NCBI RefSeq assembly: GCF_000962805.1 | Contig: NZ_JZTW01000004.1 | Coordinates: 1-64,000, forward strand | Direction of reading: 5' to 3' | Origin: Pseudarthrobacter chlorophenolicus | GTDB lineage: Bacteria; Actinomycetota; Actinomycetes; Actinomycetales; Micrococcaceae | DNA length: 64,000 nucleotides | In this document: in pieces, positions 8,313-24,441 of the stretch | Numbering within the stretch: the stretch's first letter is position 1 | How the letters are laid out: each line of letters begins with the position of its first letter | The notes under the pieces: model-generated | What the model was told of the DNA's origin: nothing | What the model saw: only the letters and a program-made list of their open reading frames with translations | The model's database searches: none | Made by a program: the position numbers and the translations under genes

Positions 8313-8357
8313 GTTTCGACAAGCTCAACCGGCGGTGGTGGTTGAGCTTGTCGAAAC
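8313..8357. repeat. Palindromic intergenic repeat (18-bp stem)
   Basis: GTTTCGACAAGCTCAACC (8313-8330) and its exact reverse complement (8340-8357) flank a 9-nt loop. It fills the gap between argH (ends 8364) and the PNPOx-like gene (starts 8289), both minus strand. From memory, similar TTTCGACA-GCTCAACC palindromes are scattered between genes in Micrococcales genomes, so this is probably a dispersed element rather than a plain terminator; it may still terminate the arg transcript. I found no second copy in this window. Confidence 0.75.
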
Positions 8358-8363
8358 GAAAGG

Positions 8364-11005
<2,642 letters not shown>

Positions 11006-11050
11006 TTCAGATGCTCCTTGTTGGGGTTGGTTGGTTGATTGTCTTCAAGC

Positions 11051-11580
11051 TTATTGCCCGGCGTCTTCGGCCAGCTGCAGGAAGCGGGCTGCGAGGTCCG
11101 GGCCGCCCAGCGGGTCGCGGGAGACCAGCAGGACAGTATCGTCACCGGCGATGGTGCCCAGGATGGACGGCATCACCGAGTGGTCAATGGCCAGGGCCAG
11201 GAAGTTCGCGGCGCCCGGCGGGGTGCGCAGGACCACCAGGTTGGCAGATGCTTCCGCCGTCACCAGCAGTTCGCTGCACAGCCGGGCGAGCCTGGCGTCC
11301 AGGATCTCCTGGCTCACGCCGCTTCGCGCCGACCGCTCGCCGCCCTCAGCCGGTACAGCGTAGACCAGGGCGCCTTCCTTGCCGCGGACGCGGACGGCCC
11401 CCAGTTCCACCAGGTCACGCGACAGCGTCGCCTGGGTGACCTGGACGCCGTCGTCCGCCAGCAGGGCCGCAAGCTCGGCCTGTGACCGCACCGACTGGCC
11501 CGTGAGGATGGCAGTGATGCGCGCCAGCCGGGCAGTTTTGGTGGCCGGGCTGGAGCCCGGAACCGACGGGTTGGTGGACA

Positions 11581-11581
<1 letters not shown>
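11051..11581 (-). CDS. argR: Arginine repressor
   Basis: Arginine-responsive regulator. The 176-residue protein has an N-terminal winged helix (SQAELAALLADDGVQVTQATLSRDL, whose TQATLSRDL is the family recognition helix) and a C-terminal hexamerisation domain with the arginine-binding GTIAGDDTVLLV. The GTG start shares a base with the argF stop. Being inside the operon it controls gives autoregulation; the tandem ARG-box operator before argC is its likely target. Confidence 0.96.
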
Positions 11582-13846
<2,265 letters not shown>

Positions 13847-13850
<4 letters not shown>

Positions 13851-14806
13851 GCGTTTGTCTCCTCGTCCGGGACCACCTGGGTGCCGATGCCCGCCGTCGT
13901 AAATGTTTCCAGAAGCATGGAGTGCGCCAGGCGCCCGTCGACGATGTGCGCACGTTCCACGCCTTCGTCGATGGCCTTCAGGCATGCAGCCATCTTGGGG
14001 ATCATCCCGGATTCAAGCCGGGGCAGCATGTCCCGCAACTCGGATGCGGTCAGGGATGAGATCAGGGAGGACTTGTCCGGCCAGTTGGCGTAGAGGCCTT
14101 CGACGTCGGTCAGGATCACCAGTTTCGAGGCACCCAGTGCGGACGCCACCGCGGCAGCTGCAGTGTCCGCGTTGACGTTCAGGACCTGGCCGGTGGGCTG
14201 GAAGCGGGCGGCGCCGGGAACGCCGTCACCGCCGTCGACGATTTCCGGAGCAACGGTGGAGATGACCGGGATGCGGCCGGCGTCGAGGATGTCCACGATG
14301 CCTGCGGGGTCGACGCCGACCACCTCGCCTACCAGCCCGAGGTCCACGTCTTCGCCGTCCACCACGGTCCCGGTGCGGACGGCGCGCAGCAGGCCGCCGT
14401 CCTCGCCGGACATGCCCACGGCGTAGGGGCCGTGGGAGTTGATGAGGCCCACAAGTTCCCTGCCCACCTGGCCGGTGAGGACCATGCGGACCACGTCCAT
14501 GGCCTCAGGGGTGGTGACGCGGAGGCCGCCCTTGAATTCGGATTCGATGCCCAGCCGGCCCAGCATGGAGTTGATCTGCGGGCCACCGCCATGGACCACC
14601 ACGGGGTGGATACCCACATGGTGCAGGAAGACAATGTCCTCGGCGAAGGCCCGGCGGAGTTCGTCGTTGACCATGGCGTTGCCGCCGTACTTGATCACCA
14701 TGGTGGTGCCGGCGAACCGCTGGATCCAGGGCAGGGCCTCGATGAGGGTTGCAGCCTTGTCCTGGGCGTCGGACATGCTGGTGGTCTCACGCGTCTGGGT
14801 GTTCAT
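13847..14806 (-). CDS. argB: Acetylglutamate kinase
   Basis: Phosphorylates N-acetylglutamate, usually the arginine-inhibited step. 319 residues with the amino-acid kinase motifs [24 protein letters not shown] and [11 protein letters not shown]. The N-terminal extension before ALPWIQRF resembles that of arginine-sensitive (hexameric) enzymes, so feedback inhibition is likely. It lies 48 nt after argJ and overlaps argD by 4 nt. Confidence 0.96.
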
Positions 14807-14854
14807 GCTGTCTCTTCCGCAAAAGTAGGCAAACGTGCTGGAAACGTGGAGCGC

Positions 14855-17100
<2,246 letters not shown>

Positions 17101-17197
17101 AGCTCCCGTAAGCGTTCGCAGACCTGGGAATGAAGGGAATCCCTAGGATGGTTGGAGCAGCCGGAGGCCGGAAACGCCGGCCCGGGAAGGGGAAGCA

Positions 17198-18163
17198 ATG
17201 ACGCACGCAATCGTCGCACGCCAGGCAGGCGGACCGGAAGTCCTGGAGTACACGGAGGTTGACCGCCCGGTCCCGGGCCCAGGACAGCTGCTGGTCAGGG
17301 TTGGGGCGGCCGGGGTCAACTTCATTGATACCTACAAGCGCGGCGGTGTCTACAAGGTCCAGTACCCTTTCATCCCCGGCTCCGAAGCCGCCGGCACGGT
17401 GGAAGCGGTGGGTGAGGGTGTGACCGCGTTCGCGGCAGGGGACCGCGTGGCCACGGCCGAGGGCGTCAACTGTTACGCCGAGTATGCGCTGGTAGATGAG
17501 GACGCCGCGCTCCCGGTTCCAGCCGGGCTGGATGACTTTACGGCCGCAGCCCTCCCCCTGCAGGGCATGACCGCGCACTACCTGATGAACTCCACTTTCA
17601 AGGTGGAACCCGGCCACACCGTCCTGCTGCATGCCGGCGCCGGCGGCGTGGGACTGCTCCTCATCCAACTGCTGAAGGCCCGCGGCGCTGAGGTCATCAC
17701 CACGGTTTCCACCGACGACAAGGAACAGCTGGCACGTGAAGCCGGTGCTGACCACGTGCTGCGGTATGACGGCTTCTCCGCCAGGGTCCGGGAAATCACC
17801 GGTGGCACCGGCGCGGATGTGGTGTATGACGGCGTCGGCAAGGACACGTTCGACGGCTCACTGGAGGCTCTCCGGATCCGCGGAACCCTGGTTCTCTTCG
17901 GCGCCGCGTCAGGCCCGGTCCCGCCGGTGGATCCGCAGCGCCTCAACGCCGGCGGCTCGCTGTTCCTGACCCGGCCCACCATGGGGCATTACCTCCAGGA
18001 TGCCGCCGAAAGGCGCTGGCGTTCCGGCGAAATCTTTGCGGCGGCGGCGGACGGCACCCTGAAGGTCCGCATCGGCGCACGCTATCCGCTGTCCCAGGCG
18101 GAGCAGGCGCACCGGGACCTCGAAGGCCGCCGCACCACCGGAAAGGTAGTCCTGGTTCCCTGA
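17198..18163 (+). CDS. NADPH:quinone oxidoreductase (zeta-crystallin type)
   Basis: 321-residue member of the zinc-free medium-chain reductases. GVNFIDTYKRGGVYKV and PFIPGSEAAGTV are typical of QorA, and the nucleotide site is LLHAGAGGVGLLLIQL. It should reduce quinones with one electron using NADPH in the cytoplasm. It has a good ribosome site (GGGGAAG) before ATG. TAGGAT at about 17144-17149 could be its -10 box. It is divergent from the arg block and 108 nt upstream of the NRPS gene. Confidence 0.92.
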   Translation: MTHAIVARQAGGPEVLEYTEVDRPVPGPGQLLVRVGAAGVNFIDTYKRGGVYKVQYPFIPGSEAAGTVEAVGEGVTAFAAGDRVATAEGVNCYAEYALVDEDAALPVPAGLDDFTAAALPLQGMTAHYLMNSTFKVEPGHTVLLHAGAGGVGLLLIQLLKARGAEVITTVSTDDKEQLAREAGADHVLRYDGFSARVREITGGTGADVVYDGVGKDTFDGSLEALRIRGTLVLFGAASGPVPPVDPQRLNAGGSLFLTRPTMGHYLQDAAERRWRSGEIFAAAADGTLKVRIGARYPLSQAEQAHRDLEGRRTTGKVVLVP

Positions 18164-18271
18164 GGCCGGGCCGCCACGGCTGAACGTGCGGTGAACAGCC
18201 AGTCCCGCCAGGCTGGCGGAACCCGGCGCGCCGGACACCTGTTGTTCACCTTGCCGGGGCAAAATGCCCGG

Positions 18272-21200
18272 GTGACTCAGCAGCAGGTCCCTCTGGGGGA
18301 TATCCATTCCGGCGCCGTGCCGGCCACGCCCCATCAGTCCGGCGGTTTCCAGCCCGCTGGGTCCCCGGAACCGGTGCCCGCGGGCGCCTCAACCCCGGGT
18401 ACGGCCCAGCCTCAGGGCGCGCACGCTCCGCAGTTTCCGGGTGCATCGGCCGCACCGCCCATCCGGACGCTGATTGATATCCTCCAGGACTCCGCCGCCC
18501 GCTTTCCCGACGCATCGGCGCTCGACGACGGCCGTGTGTCGCTCAGTTACGCGCAGCTTATGGACGAGGTACGGTCCGCCGGCCGCCGCCTCCACCGGGC
18601 GGGCCTGGGTGCCGGCGACCGCATCGGCGTGCGGATTCCTTCGGGCACCAACGAGCTGTATGTGTCGATCCTTGCCGTCCTGCTGGTGGGCGGGGCCTAC
18701 GTCCCGGTCGACGCGGACGATCCCGACGAACGGGCCCGGCTGGTTTTTAACGAAGCCAAGGTCGCCGCCGTGGTGGAAGGCGGGCAGGTGATCAGCCCCG
18801 GCACGGCTGGAGGCCGCCGCCCAGGGCCCTTTGCGGGCGCCCGCCCGCCTGTGCCGGACGACGATGCGTGGATCATCTTCACCTCCGGCTCCACCGGAAC
18901 ACCCAAGGGAGTGGCGGTCCGGCACCGCTCGGCCGCCGCGTTCGTGGACGCCGAGGCAAGGATCTTCCTTCAGGGCGAGCCGTTGGGTCCCCAGGACCGG
19001 GTGCTGGCCGGGCTCTCCGTGGCCTTCGACGCTTCCTGCGAAGAGATGTGGCTGGCCTGGCGGCATGGCGCCTGCCTGGTACCCGCACCCCGCGCGCTGG
19101 TCCGTACAGGCATGGACCTTGGCCCCTGGCTGATCAATCACGGCATCACCGCCGTTTCCACAGTCCCCACCCTCGCGGCGCTGTGGCCCGCTGAATCCCT
19201 GGAAAACGTCCGCCTGCTCATCTTCGGCGGCGAAGCCTGCCCACCCGAACTGGCGGAGCGCCTTGCAGTGGAGGGCCGCGAGGTCTGGAACACCTATGGT
19301 CCCACCGAAGCGACCGTGGTTGCCTGCGCCGCCCCCTTGGGCGGTTCCGGCCCCGTGCGGATTGGCCTGCCCCTGGACGGCTGGGACCTCGCCGTCGTCG
19401 ACGCCCTTGGCGTTCCGGTGCCCGAAGGCGGGACGGGTGAGCTGATCATTAGCGGCGTGGGGCTGGCCCGCTACCTCGACCCCGCCAAGGACGCCGAAAA
19501 ATACGCTCCCATGCCCAGCCTGGGCTGGGAGCGTGCGTACCGCTCCGGTGACCTCGTCCGCTTCGAGCAGGCAGGCCTCATCTTCCAGGGCCGCGCCGAC
19601 GAACAGGTCAAACTGGGCGGCCGCAGGATCGAGCTCGGCGAAATCGACTCCGCCATGCAGTCGCTGCCAGGGGTTGCCGGTGCGGCCGCCGCCGTACAGA
19701 CGACGGCGGCCGGCAACCAAATCCTGGTGGGCTACCTGGCTCCTGCTGCCGGAGCGGACCTGGACCTTGCTGAGGCACGCGGGCACCTTGCAGGAAGCCT
19801 GCCGGCTGCGCTGGTGCCCCTCCTGACGGTGGTGGATTCGCTGCCCACCAAGACCAGCGGCAAGGTGGACAGGCACGCCCTGCCCTGGCCACTCGCCGGT
19901 GCCGGCGCAGCGGAGGCGGACGCTGCACCCCTGAACCTGCCAGGGGACGCCGCCTGGATCGTGGAGCAATGGAGCAGCATCCTGGGCAGTCCGGTGACAT
20001 CGCTGGACGCGGACTTCTTTGCGTACGGCGGCGGATCCCTGTCCGCCGCGCAGCTGGTCTCCGCGCTCCGGGTCCGCTATCCCACCATTACGGTGGCCGA
20101 TATTTACGCCACACCCCGGGTGGGAGCACTGGTGGAGTTGGCACGGCAGTCGCAGCCCGATGGCTCCTTGGGCCCAGCCAGGGACCGCACCGTGCGGCCC
20201 ACTGCACGCAAATCCCAGGTGTTCCAGACGCTGATGGGCGTGCCGCTGCACATTTTGGTGGGCATGCGCTGGCTGACCTACCTGATGGCGGCCAACAACC
20301 TGCTGGCATCGCTGGCCGGGTTCACCGCAGCACCAACTGTTTCGTGGTGGTGGGTGGCGGCCTCCTGGCTGGTGTTTGTCAGCCCGGCAGGACGGATGCT
20401 GCTGGCGGTTGCCGCCGCACGGTTCCTGCTGCGCGGTGTTCGGCCCGGCACGTATCCGCGTTCCGGGCGGGTCCACCTCCGGCTGTGGCTGGCGGAGCAG
20501 ATCCAGGACCTTGCCGGAGCCATCAGCCTGGCCAGCGCACCATGGGTTCCCTATTACGCCCGCGCGCTGGGCGCGAAGATTGGCCGGGACGTCCAGCTGC
20601 ATTCGCTGCCGCCGGTTACCGGGCTGCTGACGCTGGGCCGGGGCGCCAACGTGGAGCCGGAGGTGGATCTGTCCGGGTGGTGGATCGACGGCGACCACGT
20701 CCACATCGGCGCCGTCCGCATCGGCGCCGGCGCGTCGGTGGGGGCCCGCAGCACGCTGATGCCTGGAACGTCCATCGGCGCCGGGGCGCAGGTGGAAACG
20801 GGCTCGGCGGTCTCCGGGAAGGTCAAGGCCGGGCAGCTGGTGGCGGGCTCGCCGGCCCGCCGGCAGGGAAAAGCCAAGCATTCCGCTCCGGAAGCGCCGG
20901 TCCTGGGCCCCGTGGCCGCGAAAGCCTGGTTCGGCGGCTTCGCGCTGGCCTCGGCAGTACTGTCCCTTATCCCTTTCGTGTCCGCAGCGGCGGCAGCCTG
21001 GGTGGCGTACCTGTTCATCCAGGGCGGGGCGTCCCTCAGCGGCTCACTGCCCCGGCTCCTGCCGGCCCTGGCACCGGCCGCGCTCACCTGGTTTGCCGCG
21101 AACGCCCTCCTCATCCTGGCCGCGACACGGCTCCTCAGCGTTGGCATCACCGAGGGCTACCACCGGGTCCGCAGCAGGGTGGGCTGGCAAATCTGGGCCA

Positions 21201-22324
21201 CCGAACGGGTCCTCGACCTTGCCAGGGACCTGCTGTTTCCCATCTACGCCAGCCTTTTCACACCGGTGTGGCTGCGCCTGCTGGGAGCCAAAATCGGCAG
21301 GAACGTGGAAGCCTCCACGGTGCTGCTGATCCCCACGATGACCACGGTGGGGGAAGGCGCCTTCCTTGCGGACGACACCATGGTGGCCTCCTACGAGCTG
21401 GATGGCGGGTGGCTGCGCGTTGCCCCGGCCAAGATCGGCAAACGGTCCTTCCTGGGCAACTCCGGCATGACCGCGGCGGGCCGGAACGTCCCCAAGAACT
21501 CGCTGGTGGCTGTCCTGTCCGCCACGCCGGCCAAGGCCAAGTCCGGCACCTCCTGGCTGGGCAGTCCGCCTGTCCGCCTCCGCCGCACAGCCATCGCCTC
21601 GGATGACACCCGGACCTTCCAGCCTCCGCTGAAGCTCAAGGTTGCCAGGACGCTGTGGGAGCTCTGCCGGTTCGTTCCCGTCATGCTCACGGTGGGCATC
21701 GCCGGCGGCGCCATGCTGGTCTTCGACTGGTTGGCCGCCACCTTCAGCTACGGAGTGGCAGCACTGCTCAGCGGGGTCGTCATGCTGCTGGCCGGTTTTG
21801 TCGCGGCGCTCTTCGCCGTCGCCGCCAAGTGGATCCTGGTGGGACGGATCCGGGCTGGCGAGCACCCCCTCTGGAGCTCGTTTATCTGGCGCAACGAAGT
21901 GGTGGACAGCTTCATCGAACTGGTCAGCGCACCGTGGTTCGCCCGGGCCGCGTCCGGTACCCCTGCGCTGGTCTGGTGGCTGCGTGCGCTCGGAGCGAAG
22001 ATCGGCACGGGCACCTGGTGCGAAAGCTACTGGCTGCCCGAGGCGGACCTGGTGACCCTCGGCCGGAACGCCACCGTGAACCGGGGCTGCGTGGTCCAGA
22101 CGCACCTGTTCCACGACAGGGTGATGAGCATTGACGCTGTTACCCTCGAAGACGGGGCCACCATGGGCCCGCACGGGGTCATCCTGCCCCAGGCCAGCGT
22201 GGGTGCCGGCGGAACGGTGGGTCCCGCGTCCCTGGTGATGCGCGGCGAGTCCGTCCCGGCCGCCACGTACTGGATGGGCAACCCGGTCAGCCCATGGAAC
22301 GGCCCTGCAACACCGTCTGCCTAG
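18272..22324 (+). CDS. Pls/PosA-family membrane-bound non-ribosomal peptide synthetase
   Basis: About 1350 residues from GTG at 18272 (an in-frame GTG at 18191 would add 27 unconserved residues). The adenylation domain (about 65-540) has IIFTSGSTGTPKG, NTYGPTEA, YRSGDLV and the lysine motif PTKTSGKVDR. A carrier domain follows with its attachment Ser in YGGGSLSAAQL (about 589). The C-terminal half has three repeats, each two membrane spans plus a left-handed beta-helix acyltransferase-like domain beginning LGAKIG (about 763, 1003 and 1238). This is the layout of epsilon-poly-lysine synthetase (Pls). The pocket reads FDASCEEM, with Glu where gramicidin synthetase has Trp239, which suggests a basic amino acid. 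The product is unknown. The M1 peptidase gene follows after 15 nt; a phosphopantetheinyl transferase gene is close by. Confidence 0.9.
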   Translation: MTQQQVPLGDIHSGAVPATPHQSGGFQPAGSPEPVPAGASTPGTAQPQGAHAPQFPGASAAPPIRTLIDILQDSAARFPDASALDDGRVSLSYAQLMDEVRSAGRRLHRAGLGAGDRIGVRIPSGTNELYVSILAVLLVGGAYVPVDADDPDERARLVFNEAKVAAVVEGGQVISPGTAGGRRPGPFAGARPPVPDDDAWIIFTSGSTGTPKGVAVRHRSAAAFVDAEARIFLQGEPLGPQDRVLAGLSVAFDASCEEMWLAWRHGACLVPAPRALVRTGMDLGPWLINHGITAVSTVPTLAALWPAESLENVRLLIFGGEACPPELAERLAVEGREVWNTYGPTEATVVACAAPLGGSGPVRIGLPLDGWDLAVVDALGVPVPEGGTGELIISGVGLARYLDPAKDAEKYAPMPSLGWERAYRSGDLVRFEQAGLIFQGRADEQVKLGGRRIELGEIDSAMQSLPGVAGAAAAVQTTAAGNQILVGYLAPAAGADLDLAEARGHLAGSLPAALVPLLTVVDSLPTKTSGKVDRHALPWPLAGAGAAEADAAPLNLPGDAAWIVEQWSSILGSPVTSLDADFFAYGGGSLSAAQLVSALRVRYPTITVADIYATPRVGALVELARQSQPDGSLGPARDRTVRPTARKSQVFQTLMGVPLHILVGMRWLTYLMAANNLLASLAGFTAAPTVSWWWVAASWLVFVSPAGRMLLAVAAARFLLRGVRPGTYPRSGRVHLRLWLAEQIQDLAGAISLASAPWVPYYARALGAKIGRDVQLHSLPPVTGLLTLGRGANVEPEVDLSGWWIDGDHVHIGAVRIGAGASVGARSTLMPGTSIGAGAQVETGSAVSGKVKAGQLVAGSPARRQGKAKHSAPEAPVLGPVAAKAWFGGFALASAVLSLIPFVSAAAAAWVAYLFIQGGASLSGSLPRLLPALAPAALTWFAANALLILAATRLLSVGITEGYHRVRSRVGWQIWATERVLDLARDLLFPIYASLFTPVWLRLLGAKIGRNVEASTVLLIPTMTTVGEGAFLADDTMVASYELDGGWLRVAPAKIGKRSFLGNSGMTAAGRNVPKNSLVAVLSATPAKAKSGTSWLGSPPVRLRRTAIASDDTRTFQPPLKLKVARTLWELCRFVPVMLTVGIAGGAMLVFDWLAATFSYGVAALLSGVVMLLAGFVAALFAVAAKWILVGRIRAGEHPLWSSFIWRNEVVDSFIELVSAPWFARAASGTPALVWWLRALGAKIGTGTWCESYWLPEADLVTLGRNATVNRGCVVQTHLFHDRVMSIDAVTLEDGATMGPHGVILPQASVGAGGTVGPASLVMRGESVPAATYWMGNPVSPWNGPATPSA

Positions 22325-22339
22325 CAACCGAAGGTCGCC

Positions 22340-23698
22340 ATGAGTTCTCCAGCATCAGCCGCCCGCGGCAGCGTGGCCGCGTCCAGCGGTGCTGCCCCCG
22401 ATCCTTACATGCCGGGTGCGGGCACCAACGCCTACACGGTGGAACGCTACGAACTGGACCTCGATTACCGCGTGGCCAGCAACCGCCTGAGCGGCAGGGC
22501 GGTGCTGCACGGCGTTGCCTGCCTGCCGACGTCGGCCATTGTCCTCGACCTGGTGGGCCTTCGCGCCACCAAGGTCCAGCTCAACGGGAGGCAAGCGCGG
22601 TTCAACCAGCGCGCCGAGCAGCTGGTGGTCTCAACCCCTGCTCCCCTCCAGGCGGACGAGCCCTTCACCCTCGACGTCCGCTACGGGGGCAGCCCGTCGC
22701 CGCGGCGGGGCCTGTGGGGCGAAGTGGGCTGGGAAGAACTGACCGACGGCGTGCTGGTGGCCGGGCAGCCCAACGGCGCACCATCCTGGTTTCCGTGCAA
22801 CGACCATCCCCGCGACAAGGCCAGCTACAGGTTCACGGTGACCACCGACGCGAACTACCGCGCCGTCTGCAACGGGGCCCTGCAGTCCAGGACCACCCGG
22901 TCCAGCCGCGAAACCTGGACCTACGAACAGGCTGAGCCGATGCCCGCATACCTGGCCACGGTGCAAATCGGCCGGTACGGGCTGCTGGAACTCGACGCCG
23001 GGCGGTCCGGAACTCAGGTGCCGCAGTCGGTTGCGGTCTCCCCCGCCCTCGCCGACCAGGCACGCGCCGGGCTGGCTCTGCAGCCGGCCATGATGCGGAC
23101 GTTCAGCAGCTGCTTCGGACCGTATCCCTTTACCGGCTATACGGTGGTGGTCACCGAGGACGAACTGGAAATTCCCCTGGAAGCCCAGGGGATGTCCATC
23201 CTGGGCCCAAACCATTTGAACGCCGACTGGGAATCGCAGCGGCTGATTGCCCATGAGCTCTCGCACCAGTGGTTCGGTAACTCCCTCACGGTGGCCAGCT
23301 GGCAGGACATCTGGCTCCACGAGGGCTTCGCCTGCTACGCCGAGTGGATCTGGTCCGAGGAAGCCGGCGTGATGTCCGTTGCCGCCCGCGCCGGCGCGGC
23401 GTGGCGGCGCCTCAAGGCCGAAGCGCAGGACCTCCTGGTGGGCGACCCCGGGCCAGAGCACATGTTTGATGACCGGGTTTACAAGCGGGGCGCCTTGGCC
23501 GTCCACGCGGTCCGCGTTGCGGTGGGTGACCTTGCCTTCTTCGCGCTGCTGCAGGAGTGGACATCCGCCCACCGGCACGGCTCGGTCAGCACCCACGACT
23601 TCATCATGGCCGTGGACCGTGCCACCGCCATCGACACGGAGGCGCTGCTCCACCCGTGGCTGTACGAGGAGCTGCTGCCGCCGCTGCCCGCCGGCTGA
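22340..23698 (+). CDS. M1-family zinc aminopeptidase (short form)
   Basis: 452 residues, with the gluzincin site HELSHQWFGN and, 18 residues later, the third ligand Glu in HEGFACYAEW. The N-terminal part is the beta-sandwich of M1 enzymes. QGMSILG replaces the usual GAMEN exopeptidase motif, as in other actinobacterial short M1 proteins, and the C-terminal helical domain is reduced. No signal peptide is seen. Ribosome site GAAGG is present. It is only 15 nt after the NRPS gene and likely shares its mRNA, so it may trim or degrade the NRPS product, although such pairing is also seen by chance in this family. Confidence 0.9.
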   Translation: MSSPASAARGSVAASSGAAPDPYMPGAGTNAYTVERYELDLDYRVASNRLSGRAVLHGVACLPTSAIVLDLVGLRATKVQLNGRQARFNQRAEQLVVSTPAPLQADEPFTLDVRYGGSPSPRRGLWGEVGWEELTDGVLVAGQPNGAPSWFPCNDHPRDKASYRFTVTTDANYRAVCNGALQSRTTRSSRETWTYEQAEPMPAYLATVQIGRYGLLELDAGRSGTQVPQSVAVSPALADQARAGLALQPAMMRTFSSCFGPYPFTGYTVVVTEDELEIPLEAQGMSILGPNHLNADWESQRLIAHELSHQWFGNSLTVASWQDIWLHEGFACYAEWIWSEEAGVMSVAARAGAAWRRLKAEAQDLLVGDPGPEHMFDDRVYKRGALAVHAVRVAVGDLAFFALLQEWTSAHRHGSVSTHDFIMAVDRATAIDTEALLHPWLYEELLPPLPAG

Positions 23699-23711
23699 CG
23701 TCGCTAAAGGA

Positions 23712-24404
23712 CTATCCGGACGGGGAAAGCGCGACGGCGGCCGCCAGGCGCGCGGGCAGCCCGGTTTCGGCAGGGGCCAGGTCCCTCAGGCCCGGCAATG
23801 TCCGGACGTCCAGGGAGGACGGGGCGGTGCGGAGTCCGGCTCCGGTCATCTTCAGCCAGGCTTCCTTCCGTGCCCACAGCCTCGCATGTTCCGCCGGCAG
23901 CGCCTTCGGCGCCACGTCCCTCATGGCTTCCCGCTCCGCCGGGGCCAGGGCAAGCTCGGTGAATCCTTTGAAATCAGTGCGGTCCGGGTCTTCGATGTCC
24001 ACCCCCAGCCGGACTTCCGGTCCGGCGTCCGGTACCGCGGCCAGCAAGGTCCAGCCGGCGGCCCGGGAGAGGCTCAGTGCCAGCGGCAGCCGGGTGCCCC
24101 GGCAAGAGTAACCGGGCCGGCCGTGGCTGACGTCCACGCCGGTTCCGCACTGCGGGCAGCTGGAGGAAGCACGGAGGCCGGCTTCCGGCAGCCCCAGCAG
24201 ACCGGCAGCGAACCTGCGCTGGGCCACTCGTGACACCAGGAAACGGAGGCCGGCAGCCGGCTCCATGGCGCGCCCGCGCTGCAGCTCGGCGTCGTCAAGG
24301 ATCCCTTCTGCCTCTGCCAGGAAGGCGCTTTCCATCTCCGCTGAACCGTCTTGCCCGGGCAGCAAAAAGGGCGGGACGGCACGAACCACGAGATGTGGAG
24401 TCAT
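23712..24404 (-). CDS. 4'-phosphopantetheinyl transferase superfamily protein (Sfp type)
   Basis: 230 residues. The magnesium site is LGVDIEDPDRT and the second signature is WARKEAWLKMTG, both diagnostic of Sfp-like enzymes. A CPQCG ... HGRP segment is typical of actinobacterial members. It attaches phosphopantetheine to carrier domains, so the convergent NRPS carrier is the obvious substrate. It ends 13 nt from the M1 gene stop and starts 37 nt after pheT, so it may be read from the pheST transcript. ATG at 24404 gives a standard N terminus; the longer frame overlaps pheT. Confidence 0.9.
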   Translation of the reverse strand: MTPHLVVRAVPPFLLPGQDGSAEMESAFLAEAEGILDDAELQRGRAMEPAAGLRFLVSRVAQRRFAAGLLGLPEAGLRASSSCPQCGTGVDVSHGRPGYSCRGTRLPLALSLSRAAGWTLLAAVPDAGPEVRLGVDIEDPDRTDFKGFTELALAPAEREAMRDVAPKALPAEHARLWARKEAWLKMTGAGLRTAPSSLDVRTLPGLRDLAPAETGLPARLAAAVALSPSG

Positions 24405-24441
24405 GCCGCCCCGCCCTTTGAATTGCCAGCCGGACCAGCGG

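Noticed and set aside
8313-8357. IS element or transposon end
   Set aside because: Only one palindrome, with no transposase and no second copy or target duplication.
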